From positions 72,294 through 136,293 of the forward strand of contig JADLAZ010000282.1 in the NCBI GenBank assembly GCA_020849725.1: a stretch of DNA of 64,000 nucleotides, written 5' to 3'. The notes under the pieces are model-generated. The model was not told the origin of the DNA. It ran no database searches and saw only the letters and a list, made by a program, of their open reading frames with translations. Below are positions 8,506 through 17,900 of the stretch, piece by piece. Made by a program: the position numbers and the translations under genes. The first letter of the stretch is position 1; each line of letters begins with the position of its first letter. Source of the stretch: Chloroflexota bacterium. GTDB taxonomy: Bacteria > Chloroflexota > Chloroflexia > Thermomicrobiales > JADLAZ01.

Positions 8506-9381
8506 ATGGAGAAGTCGGGTGGCCGGCCCGCCGGCGCGGGAATGTCGGAAGCCGCCCTCCGGAAGGCGCTGGCCCAGCTGGCGCAGCGGCACCAGGCGCT
8601 GCAGGCCGAGTTCGCGCGCGTGCTCCAGGACCCGCGGGCCGCGGCCGCGGCGATCGAGCGCACCCAGCGGGAGGTCAATCGCCTCGCGGCGCGGCAGGCG
8701 CAGCTGGTCGCCGAGCTCCGCCTCGCCCGGCTCGAGGTGCCGGACCGGTACGGCGCACCCGGCGGCCTGGCCGGCCAGAGGCCGCTGCGCGAGCTCGTGC
8801 TCGACACGCTGGCCGAGCTCGGCGTGCCGGCGCCGCCGCGCGTCATCAGCGACTTCGCGCTAGCCACCCGCGGGTACGCGCTCCCGACCGACCGCTTCGC
8901 TTCGCTGCGGCGGGATGAGGAGCGCGCCTACCAGAAAGCGCCGGCGACGCGGCCGGCCTGGGTGGTGCCGGCCATCAACGCGCTCGGGCTGGCCGCGCTG
9001 GCGCGCATCGTCGCCCACTCCGCCTGGGAGCCCGCGCGGCGCGTGATCGGGTCGCGCACCCTGCGCACCAACCACCTGCGCACGCTCCTGGCGCTCCTGG
9101 AGCACGCCGAGCGGCTGGACGGCGGCCCGGCACCGCAGCTGGCCGCCCTGATCGCCCGGTACGCCGAGTCGGCGCCGGCGGCGCTCGCGCTCGGCGCGCC
9201 GCCCGACCACGCCCGCATCCGCGCGGCGGCCGAGGCGGAGCTGGCCCGCATCGAGCCGGCCGACGCGGCCGAGCGGCGCGAGGCGGCGGCGCGCCTGGAG
9301 GCGCTGCCCGAGCGCTATCGGTTGTGGGGGCGGCCGGCGCTCGTCGAGACCGGGGCGCCGGCCAGGAGGTCGTCGCCATGA
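8506..9381 (+). CDS. Coiled-coil plus winged-helix-like protein, first gene of an unnamed operon
   Basis: 291 residues from the ATG at 8506. An upstream ATG at 8275 is in frame, but the extension is Arg/His-rich and would run through the promoter. Residues about 10-75 form a long amphipathic coiled coil (LAQRHQALQAEF, VNRLAARQAQLVAELRLAR). A region resembling a winged helix follows (PLRELVLDTLAELG ... FASLRRDEERAY, about 85-140), then a helical domain to the end. I do not recognise the family. The stop codon overlaps the next gene's start (ATGA), so they are translationally coupled. It could be the DNA-recognition or regulatory subunit of the nuclease/helicase set downstream, and could bind the CGTGGA repeats. 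Both are inference. Confidence 0.6.
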   Translation: MEKSGGRPAGAGMSEAALRKALAQLAQRHQALQAEFARVLQDPRAAAAAIERTQREVNRLAARQAQLVAELRLARLEVPDRYGAPGGLAGQRPLRELVLDTLAELGVPAPPRVISDFALATRGYALPTDRFASLRRDEERAYQKAPATRPAWVVPAINALGLAALARIVAHSAWEPARRVIGSRTLRTNHLRTLLALLEHAERLDGGPAPQLAALIARYAESAPAALALGAPPDHARIRAAAEAELARIEPADAAERREAAARLEALPERYRLWGRPALVETGAPARRSSP

Positions 9382-10499
9382 CCGCCGCGCCCGCGACCCG
9401 CCAGGCCCGGCTGCGCGGCGCGCTCGCCGCGGATCAGCTCGGCGCGCGCGGCCTCGAGCGCACGGCGCGCAACCCCGCCTGCGGCCTGCTGAAGGCCCTG
9501 ACCATCGCCGGCCTCGCCCCGGCCACCGTCGTCGCCGCCGTCTACGGCGACCCGCCGCGCGAGGGCCAGTCCCCGTTCGCGCTGGCGGCCGGCAATCGCT
9601 TCGAGGCCCAGCTCTTCGACAGCGGCGCCGCCCGCCTGTTGGAGCTCTACCGCGGCCGGGGCCGCCTTGGCGTGGACGAGTGCCGGGTGGTCAGCGTCCC
9701 AGACGCCGCGCCGGGGACCACGGCCGCGGCGATGGCGCGGCGCCGGACGCTCACGGCGCGCCTGCTGCGGCTGAAGCTGGACGGCGACCCGGCCGCGCCG
9801 AACCTCATCATCAAGCCGCGGCTGACGGTCGGCCTCCTCGGCCTCGACTTCACCATCGAGCCGGACGCGCTCGTGGCCGCCGACGGCGACGCCTGTTACA
9901 CGCCGATCGAGGTCAAGAGTTACCCCGACCGCGACGGCAAGACCGACGCCGCCGACGTGCGGAGCGCCTGCCGGCAGGCGGGCGTGGCCGTGATCGCGCT
10001 GCGCGCGGCCGTCGCCCGCCTGGGCGCGCCGGTCCCCGAGGATCTCGTCCCGGCCCGCGGCGACCTGATCCTGCGCGTGCCCGGCGCCTACCGGCCGACG
10101 CTGCGGCCGATGGCGTTGCGGGGCGAGGTCGACTCGCTCGTCCGCGCCCTGGCCGAAGCGCCGCGCGACCTGGGCGAGCTGGAGCGGCTCGTCGCCGCTA
10201 TTGGCCCGGACGCGACCCTCGACGACCGGGCGGTGCTCGAGCAGCTGCCGAACAACTACCGGGAGAGCTGCCGCGAGTTCTGCGCCTTGGCGTCGCGCTG
10301 CAAGGAGCGGGCGGTGGCGCTGGGCGACCCGATCCTGCTCGGCAACCGGGCGCGCGAGGAGTTCGCGGCCGCTGGCTCGCTCGTCAGGGTCATCGAACTG
10401 CTGGAGGGTCGCGGCGCGCCGCCCCAAACAGCTGCCGAACAGGCGCTCCAGGCGCGCCTCCAGGAGGAGTACGGAGCGTTGAGGAGGGCAGTGAGCTGA
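9378..10499 (+). CDS. Cas4/AddB-like PD-(D/E)XK nuclease with predicted 4Fe-4S cluster
   Basis: 373 residues from the ATG at 9378 (AGGAGG upstream, ATGA overlap with the preceding gene). The nuclease core shows Glu76 in RFEAQLF, a PD at 162-163 (EPDALV) and Glu178-x-Lys180 in TPIEVKSY, the PD-(D/E)XK signature. CRQAGVAVIAL follows, where Gln200 fits the Cas4/RecB motif. One cysteine near the N-terminus (Cys35, NPACGLL) and three clustered near the C-terminus (Cys298, 302 and 308 in ESCREFCALASRC) reproduce the split arrangement of Cas4 and AddB iron-sulfur nucleases. No cas1/cas2 or CRISPR array is in the window, so a CRISPR role is unlikely. It probably works with the SF1 helicase two genes downstream on DNA ends or forks. 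Confidence 0.72.
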   Translation: MTAAPATRQARLRGALAADQLGARGLERTARNPACGLLKALTIAGLAPATVVAAVYGDPPREGQSPFALAAGNRFEAQLFDSGAARLLELYRGRGRLGVDECRVVSVPDAAPGTTAAAMARRRTLTARLLRLKLDGDPAAPNLIIKPRLTVGLLGLDFTIEPDALVAADGDACYTPIEVKSYPDRDGKTDAADVRSACRQAGVAVIALRAAVARLGAPVPEDLVPARGDLILRVPGAYRPTLRPMALRGEVDSLVRALAEAPRDLGELERLVAAIGPDATLDDRAVLEQLPNNYRESCREFCALASRCKERAVALGDPILLGNRAREEFAAAGSLVRVIELLEGRGAPPQTAAEQALQARLQEEYGALRRAVS

Positions 10500-11947
10500 T
10501 GGCCGGCGACCTCGACCTGCTCGCGCGCCTGCTCGCCTACCGGGATGGGCGGGCCTATCCGCGGGCCTCCCACCGACATGTGTCCATCCAGCCGGACGCG
10601 CTGGTGCTGGCGCCGCTGGCGCTGGCCGGCGAGGACACGACCATCCACATCGTGGCCTACGGGCCGATCGGCCGCCCGCCCCGCCTCCTGTGCGTGCCCG
10701 ACCCCCGCCAGCGCGACGACCAGTACCGCCTCTTCGCCGAGCTGGGCGCCGACATCGAGGATTACTTCCGGCGCTGCCGGGACGCGGGGCGCTTCCCTCA
10801 GATCTGGGTGTCGTCCGCGCCGGTGGCGGCGCACCTCGACACGCTGGCCGACCGCCTCCGTTACAACCGGCTGGACCCCGCCATCAAGCGCTTCGGGGAG
10901 CTGCTCTCCTACGCGACCGGCCGCCTCCCGGTCGCCGGCCAGCAGGCGCTGCTCACCGCGACCGGGGTGCTGGCGCTGCACTGGGCGACCGGCCAGCAGG
11001 ACGGCGAGGACGAGCACCTGGGCGCGCTCCTCACCTGGCTCGAGCCGCCGCCGGGTCGCGGCATCCTGGCGGCGGTGGCGGCGGCCGAGCTGGAGCCGAT
11101 GGGCGTCAAGACCGACCCCGACTTCGACCGCGACGAGCTGGCGCCGCTGGTCGGCGCCTACAACGCGGCCGCGCGCGCCGGTGCCGCCCCCGCCGCCCTG
11201 CGCGCCCGCGCCCGCCTCATCCGCGACGCGCTCGCGCCGGTCGCACGCCGCATCTACGCGGCGACGCAGCGCGCCGTCGCGCTCCTCAGGGACAGCGGCC
11301 GGCCGCCCCTCCCGGACCTGCCGGCGATGGATGCGCGCGAGGCCGCCGAGTTCGAGGGCTTCATGGCGGCGCGCGACGCGGCCATCCCCCTCGCGCTGCG
11401 CGACTCGCCCAAGGCCGCCGCCTTCGGGCTGGCCGGCCGGGAGCACGCGCTGGAGACGGCCGAGACGGCCGTGCTCCGCGGCGACCGGGTGGCGCGCGCC
11501 CGCGGCCGCCTGTCCGGCCGGGTGCTGCTCGGCGAGGTCGAGAACCCGCGCTCCACCCGCACGGGGCCGCGGCGCGTCGCCTACGGCTTCGACGTCCGCA
11601 GCCGCCAGCGCGTGCTCCACCTCCGTCGGCGCGACGAGCTCTGCTGGGTCGACGATCCCCGGCTGCGCGTGGTGGTCGAGGACGTGCGGCGCGACGGCGG
11701 CGCGACGCGCGTCTCGGTGCGGCTCCTGGCCGGCCAGCGCGCCGTCGGGCTGCCGACGGCCGGCGCCACCCTCGAGCTGGTCGAGCCGGCGCCGACGTGG
11801 GACGACATCTGGCGGGTGCGCGGCCACCTGAAGACCGTCCTGGCGGCCACGCCCTGGACGCACGCCGACGGCGGCATCCCGGCCCCAGCGCCGCCGGCCG
11901 CGCCGCCGGTGCCCGATCCGCTCGCCGCCGTCGAGGCGCTGCGATGA
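10499..11947 (+). CDS. Unrecognised 482-residue protein of the nuclease/helicase operon
   Basis: 482 residues. The ATG at 10499 shares a base with the upstream stop (TGATG). No known motif is visible. The first 100 residues are strand-rich with short charged loops. Residues about 100-330 are mostly helical, including FGELLSYATGRLPVAGQQAL and a DPDFDRDELAPLVGAYN segment. The last 130 residues look like a beta-barrel or OB/Tudor-like fold (RVLLGEVENPRS, RVVVEDVRRDGG). It is coupled by overlaps to a Cas4-like nuclease before it and an SF1 helicase after it, so it likely forms part of the same complex. No function can be assigned from sequence alone. Confidence 0.6.
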   Translation: MAGDLDLLARLLAYRDGRAYPRASHRHVSIQPDALVLAPLALAGEDTTIHIVAYGPIGRPPRLLCVPDPRQRDDQYRLFAELGADIEDYFRRCRDAGRFPQIWVSSAPVAAHLDTLADRLRYNRLDPAIKRFGELLSYATGRLPVAGQQALLTATGVLALHWATGQQDGEDEHLGALLTWLEPPPGRGILAAVAAAELEPMGVKTDPDFDRDELAPLVGAYNAAARAGAAPAALRARARLIRDALAPVARRIYAATQRAVALLRDSGRPPLPDLPAMDAREAAEFEGFMAARDAAIPLALRDSPKAAAFGLAGREHALETAETAVLRGDRVARARGRLSGRVLLGEVENPRSTRTGPRRVAYGFDVRSRQRVLHLRRRDELCWVDDPRLRVVVEDVRRDGGATRVSVRLLAGQRAVGLPTAGATLELVEPAPTWDDIWRVRGHLKTVLAATPWTHADGGIPAPAPPAAPPVPDPLAAVEALR

Positions 11948-13299
11948 GCGCGCCGCTCGCGCTGGCGGCGCCCACTCCCGCCGAGCTCGCCGATGAGGCG
12001 GTGCGGGCCGTCCTGCGCGCGCAGTGGGAGGGCGTGGCGGCCGTCCGCCTGGACTCGCCCCCCGGCGCCGGCAAGACCGGCGTCGTCGAGCGGCTGGCCG
12101 TGCAGTCGCTGGCGCTGCTGCGCGAGCGCTGCATGGTCGCCACCATGACCAACGAGCAAGCCTTCGACCTCGCCCGGCGCCTGGCCGGTGGCTACCCGCG
12201 CCTGCCGTTCACGCTCTTCGTCCGCGACGGGCTGGCCACGCCCGACGACCTGCCGGGCCTGCCGAACCTGCAACTCGCCCGCGCCTCCGCGCAGGTGCCC
12301 GCGGCCGGGCCGTGCGTCGTGATCGCGAACGCCGCCCGCTGGTCGTGGAGCGACGCGACCGCGTTCGCCCGCTTCGATCTCCTGGTGGTCGACGAGGCCT
12401 TCCAACTGCCCGACCACCGGTTCCAGCAGATCGCCGGGCTGGCCCGCCGGCTCGTCCTGGTGGGCGACCCCGGCCAGATCCCGCCCGTCGTCACCGGCGC
12501 GGTCGAGCGGTGGCGGTGCGACCCGGCCGGGCCGCACGTCGCCTGCCCGCGCGCGCTCGTCGCGCGCCACCCGGGCATCCGCCGGCTGGCCCTGCCGGTC
12601 TCGCGGCGGCTGGTGGCGGACACCGTCTGGGTCGTCCAGCCCGCCTTCTACCCCGAGTTGCCGTTCACCGCGCTGGCGGCACCGGGCGAGCGGGGCCTGG
12701 TCACGCGCGTGGCCGGGGCGACGCCGCTCGACCGCGCGATCGACCTCGCCGAGCGCGGCGCGAGCCTGGTCCAGGTCGAGCTGCCGGCGCAGATCATGGG
12801 CGAGGTGGACGAGGCCGTGGCCGACACGATCGTTGGCCTGATCCGTCGCCTGGCGGATCGCGGGACGCGCGTCCGGGACGACGGCGCCGAGCGGCCGCTC
12901 GACCCGGGCATGGTCGGCGTCGTGTGCGCGCACGTCGCCCAGGTGAACGCGGTGCGCGAGCGGCTGCCACGCTCCTTCGCCGACGTGCTCGTCGAGACGG
13001 CCGACCGGTTCCAGGGCCTGGAGCGGCCGGTCATACTCGACTACCACCCGCTCTCCGGCCGGGCCGACGCCGACGAGTTTCACCTCGATAGCGGGCGCAT
13101 GTGCGTGGCGCTCTCCCGGCATCGGGTGGCGTGTTTCGTCGTCGCGCGGGCGGGCATCAAGGAACTGCTGCTGCGCCACGCGCCGGGCGGCGACCGGGTG
13201 CTGGGCAGCGACGAGGACCGCGAGTACGAGGGATGGCGGGCGCAGGTCTTCGTCGTACAGGCGCTCAGGCGCCAGGGGAGGGTCGTGGCGCTCGGTTAG
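11944..13299 (+). CDS. SF1-type DNA/RNA helicase
   Basis: 451 residues from the ATG at 11944 (ATGA overlap with the preceding stop). Superfamily 1 motifs are in order: Walker A SPPGAGKTG (39-46), motif II LLVVDEAFQ (about 148-155), motif III LVGDPGQIPP, motif V ETADRFQGLERPVI and motif VI MCVALSRHRV. The motif V/VI style resembles Upf1/DNA2-like SF1B helicases more than UvrD. At about 450 residues it is a minimal helicase with no accessory nuclease domain. The Cas4-like gene two positions upstream could supply that activity, mirroring the nuclease-plus-helicase make-up of AddAB or Dna2. It is the last gene of the 8506-13299 operon; a 145-bp gap follows. Confidence 0.8.
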   Translation: MSAPLALAAPTPAELADEAVRAVLRAQWEGVAAVRLDSPPGAGKTGVVERLAVQSLALLRERCMVATMTNEQAFDLARRLAGGYPRLPFTLFVRDGLATPDDLPGLPNLQLARASAQVPAAGPCVVIANAARWSWSDATAFARFDLLVVDEAFQLPDHRFQQIAGLARRLVLVGDPGQIPPVVTGAVERWRCDPAGPHVACPRALVARHPGIRRLALPVSRRLVADTVWVVQPAFYPELPFTALAAPGERGLVTRVAGATPLDRAIDLAERGASLVQVELPAQIMGEVDEAVADTIVGLIRRLADRGTRVRDDGAERPLDPGMVGVVCAHVAQVNAVRERLPRSFADVLVETADRFQGLERPVILDYHPLSGRADADEFHLDSGRMCVALSRHRVACFVVARAGIKELLLRHAPGGDRVLGSDEDREYEGWRAQVFVVQALRRQGRVVALG

Positions 13300-13444
13300 C
13301 GCATCGCTTCGGACACGAGGTCGGAACCGAGCGTCGAATCCGGGCGCGTCGGCGGTCAGCCTTCCGATTTCGACCGAGCGCCGCTATTGACAAGACGCGG
13401 GGCTGGCTCGCGGGGAGAACCGCAGGAAGGAGGACGCGACGTTG

Positions 13445-14272
13445 ATGGGAACCCAGCACCATGACCAGGAGGCGGGCGCGTCCATCGAACCGCTCACCCA
13501 CCGCAACGCCGACGGCGTGGTGTACCGGCGCGAGCCCGTCGTCGAGCGCCAGATCACCGCGGCGCTTGCGCTGTCGCCCGACCGGCTGCGCGAGCGGGCG
13601 GCGGTGGCCGACCAGCAGGCGGGCGAGTACCTCCAGGAGGAGTGTCTGGTCTACCTGATCCGCCATTACCACCGCGCCGGCGACTCGGCCCTCGTGAGCG
13701 ATCTGTCGGCGGCGCTGCTGCGCCGCTGCGCCAAGCTTATCGAGGGCCATCTGCGCCGGCTGGACGCCGAGGCGGCGCGGGACGGGTACCACGACGTGGT
13801 CGAATGGCTATTCGCCCCGATCCTGGACCTCGCGAGCGATCGCGGCGATTTCCTCCAGGTGCGCTTCTGGCGCGCCCTGGAGAAGTTCGCGGTGCGCGCG
13901 TTCAGCCAGCAGCTCACCCTGCGCAAGCGCGCCCAGGCCGCCGTGCCGCTGTCGGCGCTCGCCGGCTACGATCGGGACGGCGGGGACGAGCCGGCGCAGG
14001 TCGTGCGGCCGCGCGACCTGGCGGCCGTCACCTCGACCTCGGGCGAGACGGCCGTGATCGAGCATGACCTGATCCGCGACGCGCTGAGCCGGATCGATGA
14101 GCCGTTCCGGTCTGCCTTCCTGCTCCGCTATCGCTTCGATTGGCCGATCGAGGACCAGGACCCGGCGGTGCGGACGATCAGTCGGCAGTTCGGCAAAGAC
14201 CCGCGCACCATCCGCAACTGGCTCAAGAAGGCCGAAGAGACCCTCAAGGGATGGCGAGGAGAACAGCGATGA
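13445..14272 (+). CDS. Sigma-70-like protein
   Basis: 275 residues from the ATG at 13445, preceded by GGAAGGAGGA (a TTG one codon earlier is also possible). The C-terminal 65 residues resemble sigma region 4: ALSRIDEPFRSAFLLRY, then TISRQFGKDPRTIRNWLKKAE, an HTH ending in a basic helix. The N-terminal 190 residues are helical with VYLIRHYHRAGDSALVS near 70 and could correspond to a diverged region 2. It would be an ECF-like or orphan sigma factor driving a local regulon. The next gene overlaps it by 4 nt, the usual arrangement of a sigma factor with its regulator. A plain HTH regulator is the alternative. Confidence 0.6.
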   Translation: MGTQHHDQEAGASIEPLTHRNADGVVYRREPVVERQITAALALSPDRLRERAAVADQQAGEYLQEECLVYLIRHYHRAGDSALVSDLSAALLRRCAKLIEGHLRRLDAEAARDGYHDVVEWLFAPILDLASDRGDFLQVRFWRALEKFAVRAFSQQLTLRKRAQAAVPLSALAGYDRDGGDEPAQVVRPRDLAAVTSTSGETAVIEHDLIRDALSRIDEPFRSAFLLRYRFDWPIEDQDPAVRTISRQFGKDPRTIRNWLKKAEETLKGWRGEQR

Positions 14273-14922
14273 ACGACCAGCAGGAGCGCCAGGCGCTCGA
14301 GGACGTGCTCGACGCGTTTGTCGCGTCCGGGGCCGGCCCCAACGACGCCTCGCTCGCCGAGTGGATCCGCCGCTATCCGCAGTACGAGCGCGAGCTGACC
14401 GAATTCGCGGCGAGTTGGAGCCTGATGACGTGGCTCCCACCGTCGCCTGAGACCGAAGACGTCGACGAGGAGACGCTCGTGCTGCGCGGGATGAGCGTCG
14501 TCCAGAACCTGCTCCACAAGCAGCAACAGGCGCCGGCCATCGCGCCCACCGTGGCCGTGGCTCCGTTCGAGAGCCTGGTCGCGGCGGGGCGCGCCCGCGG
14601 CCTGGCGCCGCGGCAACTCGCCCAGGCCGCCGGGCTCGGCGTCAGCCTGCTGCGCAAGCTCGACCGCCGCCTGATCCGCTACGGCTCGATCCCGCGCGAG
14701 GCGATCGCGGCGCTCGCCGCGGCGATCCAGCGCGAGGCCGAGGCCGTGGCCCGCTACCTCCAACAGAGTCCAACATTCGCCGCCGCGGCCCAGCACCGCG
14801 CCGAGCAGGCGCCCGAGCTCGCCGAGCCGGAGGACTTCTTCGCCGCCGTCGGCGCCGACCCGACCATGACGGACGAGCAGCGCGCCCGCTGGCTGGCGCT
14901 CGCGCCCCGCGACGGCCGCTGA
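14269..14922 (+). CDS. HTH protein, possible sigma partner or anti-sigma
   Basis: 217 residues; the ATG overlaps the sigma-like gene's stop (ATGA). The first 60 residues are acidic and helical (WIRRYPQYERELTEFAASW), like the cytoplasmic part of some anti-sigma proteins. Residues about 105-150 form an HTH-like segment (LAPRQLAQAAGLGVSLLRKL). The C-terminus is helical and acidic, with no membrane segment. It lies between a sigma-like gene and an ImmA/IrrE protease. ImmA and IrrE proteins are known to cleave HTH repressors (ImmR, DdrO), so this protein is a candidate substrate. That is inference from order alone. Confidence 0.5.
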   Translation: MNDQQERQALEDVLDAFVASGAGPNDASLAEWIRRYPQYERELTEFAASWSLMTWLPPSPETEDVDEETLVLRGMSVVQNLLHKQQQAPAIAPTVAVAPFESLVAAGRARGLAPRQLAQAAGLGVSLLRKLDRRLIRYGSIPREAIAALAAAIQREAEAVARYLQQSPTFAAAAQHRAEQAPELAEPEDFFAAVGADPTMTDEQRARWLALAPRDGR

Positions 14923-14944
14923 GCACCACGAGAGGGCGACGGGC

Positions 14945-17900
14945 ATGGGCCACTGGGACGATCTACGACGGCAGGCGCGGGCACGGCGCGTCGCGGTGCT
15001 GGCCGAGGCGGGAGGCGACCCGTCGGCGGTGGCGCTGCTGGCCGCGGCCGACCGGCTGACCGGGTACGGGCGGGTCGGCGTGCCCGGCGGCGACCCGCTG
15101 CTGGACGGCGGGCAGGCGGTGCTGGACCCCGACATGGAGGTGATCTGGTTCAACCGCGACGTCGCGCCCGGCCTGGCCCTGTTCTACCAGGCACACGAGT
15201 ATGCCCACTTCTGGCTGCACCACGAGCACACCGCCTGCCGCGCGGCGGACCTCGATCCCGAGGCCGTCGAGGAGCCGGTCCAGCTCGGGGTGCAGCGCGT
15301 CGAGGGCTACGGCCCGGAGGAGCGGCGCGAGCGCGAGGCGAACGTCTTCGCGCGCGAGTTCCTGCTGCCCGCCGACTTGCTCCGTGCCTGGTACGCGGCC
15401 GAGGGCCTGGACGCGACGGCGATCGCCGCCCGCGTCGGCCTGCCCGAGGGCATGGTCCTGCGGCAGCTCGCCACGGCGCTGCTGACGCCCGAGCTCGCCG
15501 AGGAGGGCGCGGCGCCGGGCGAAGCGGCGCCGGAGCGCCCACTGGACCGGAGCCAGGTGGCGGCGGCGCACGCGCCGCGCGGCCCGCTGCTCCTCGAAGC
15601 CGGCCCCGGTACCGGTAAGACGGCCACGCTCATCGGGCGCGTCGTCTTCCTCTTGCAACAGGGGGCGCCGCCGTCCGCCATCCTGGCGCTGACCTTCTCG
15701 AACCGCGCCGCCGAGGAGATGCGGGCGCGCGTGGCCCGCACCGAGCCGGAGGCCGCGCCGCGGATCTGGATGGGCACCTTCCACGCCTTCGGCCTGGAGC
15801 TGCTGCGCAAGTACGGCGCCCGCCTCGGCCTGCCACCCCGCCCCGACGTGCTCGACCCGGCCGACGCGGTGGCCCTGCTCGAGCGAGCGCTGCCGGAGCT
15901 GGGGCTCGACCATTACCAGAACCTCTACGAGCCAACGACCTACCTGCGCGACATCCTGTCGGCCATCTCGCGCGCCAAGGACGAACTCGTCGGCCCGGAC
16001 GAGTACGCCGCCCTGGCCGAGCGGATGCGCGCCGACGCGACCGATGCGACGCAGGTGGAGGCCGCCGAGAAGGCGCTCGAGGTGGCGCGCGTCTACGCCC
16101 GCTACCAGGCGCTCCTCGACCGCGAGCACCGGCTCGACTTTGGCGACCTGATCGCCAAGGCGGTGCGCCTGCTGCGGGCGCACCCCGACGTCAGGGACGA
16201 GGTGCGCCGGAGCTACCGGCACGTCCTCGTCGACGAGTACCAGGACGTCAACCGCGCCAGCGGGCTGCTGCTGCGCGAGCTCGCCGGCGCCGGCGCGGGC
16301 CTCTGGGTCGTCGGCGACGCCCGGCAGGCGATCTACCGCTTCCGCGGCGCGGCGCCCGCCAACATGCGCCTCTTCCCTCAGGACTTCCCCGGCGCCTCGG
16401 TGAAGGTGCTCGGGCGCAACTACCGCTCGCAGCCGATGATCGTCGACGTCTTCGCCGGCCTGGCCCCGGCGATGCGCGCCGCGCGGGGCGGCGTGCCCTT
16501 CACGCCCTGGCAGCCCCACCGGCCAGACGACGGTGGCCGGGTGCTGATGGAGATCGCCGACGACCTGGCGGCGGAGGGGGACGGGCTGGCGCGGGAGATC
16601 GAGCGGCAGCGCGCGGCCGGCATCCCCTATCGCGAGCAGGCCGTCCTGTGCCGCTCGCACAGCTACCTCGGCAAGATCGCCGCCCAGCTCGAGCGGGCCG
16701 GCGTGCCCATGTTGTACCTCGGCGACCTGTTCGAGCGCCCCGAGGTGCGCGACCTGCTGGCCGTGCTGGCGCTGGCGTGCGAGGGCGACGGGCACGGCCT
16801 GATGCGCGTGGCGCGGTTCCCCGAGTACCAGATCCCGCTGGCCGACGTGCGCGCCCTGCTCACGCTGGCGCGCGAGCGGGATGTCCCCTTTCCGCGCGCC
16901 CTCGACCTGGCGCGGGACGCCGACGGCATCTCGCCCGGCGGCCAGGAGCGGCTCGCCCTCCTGGCGCGCCACTTGGACGGCCTCTGCTACGGCAGCCACG
17001 CCTGGCCGATGCTGGCGCGGTACCTGTTCGTCCGCAGTACCTACCTGCGTCCGGTGCTGGGCGACGAGTCGGTGGCCGGGCAGCAGCGTCGGCTGGCGCT
17101 CTACCAGTTCCTCCAGTTCGCCCACGAGCAGCGGTCCGCGGCGCCACCCGGCGCGTGGGTCGACCCGAAGCGGTTCTTCCTCCAGTACGTGCGCCGCCTG
17201 GAGATCTTCGGCGAGGAGCGGCAGCTCCGGCAGGTGCCGGGCTGGGCCGACGGCATCGACGCCGTCCGTCTGCTCACCGTACATGCCAGCAAGGGGCTCG
17301 AGTTCCGTGCCGTTTACCTGCCCGCGCTGGGGCAGGGGATCTTCCCGGCCCGGCGCCAGGGTCGGCCCTGCCCGCCGCCGGTCGGGATGCTCGCCGCCGC
17401 CGGCGACGACCACGACGAGGAGGAGGAGTGCCTGTTCTTCGTGGCGCTCTCGCGGGCGCGGGACGTGCTCTGCCTCGCGCGCGCCCAGCGCTACGGCAAC
17501 CAGAACAGCAATCCGTCCAGCCTGCTCCTGTCGATCGCCGGCCTCCTCCCCACGCGCCCCGGTGGCCCGGCCACCTGGCCGTCGGCGGCAACCGCGCCGC
17601 CGCCGGCGGCCGACCCGCCGCCGGCGGTACTGCCTTTCCATGTGGAGGCTCTGGACGTCTACATCGGCTGCCCGCGCCAATTCTTCTACGAGTTCGTCCT
17701 CGGCCTGAGCGGCAAGCGCGAGGACTCGGCCTACGTCCAGTTCCACGGCTGCGTCTACCGGGTGCTGCGCTGGATGGCGGACGAGCGGGCCGACGGCCAG
17801 CCCGTCGACGCGGCGGCGGCGCTGGCGCGCCTGGCGGAGGCCTGGGCGGAGCACGGCCCGCGCGATCACCCGTACGAGGCGCTCTACCGTCGCAGCGCCG

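Noticed and set aside
9378..10499. CRISPR adaptation (Cas4) role
   Set aside because: No Cas1, Cas2 or repeat-spacer array is present in the window.
6622..13391. GCTATTGAC present near 6622 and 13383 as a shared promoter element
   Set aside because: Only nine bases match, no -10 box is found at a proper distance for either, and chance is likely.
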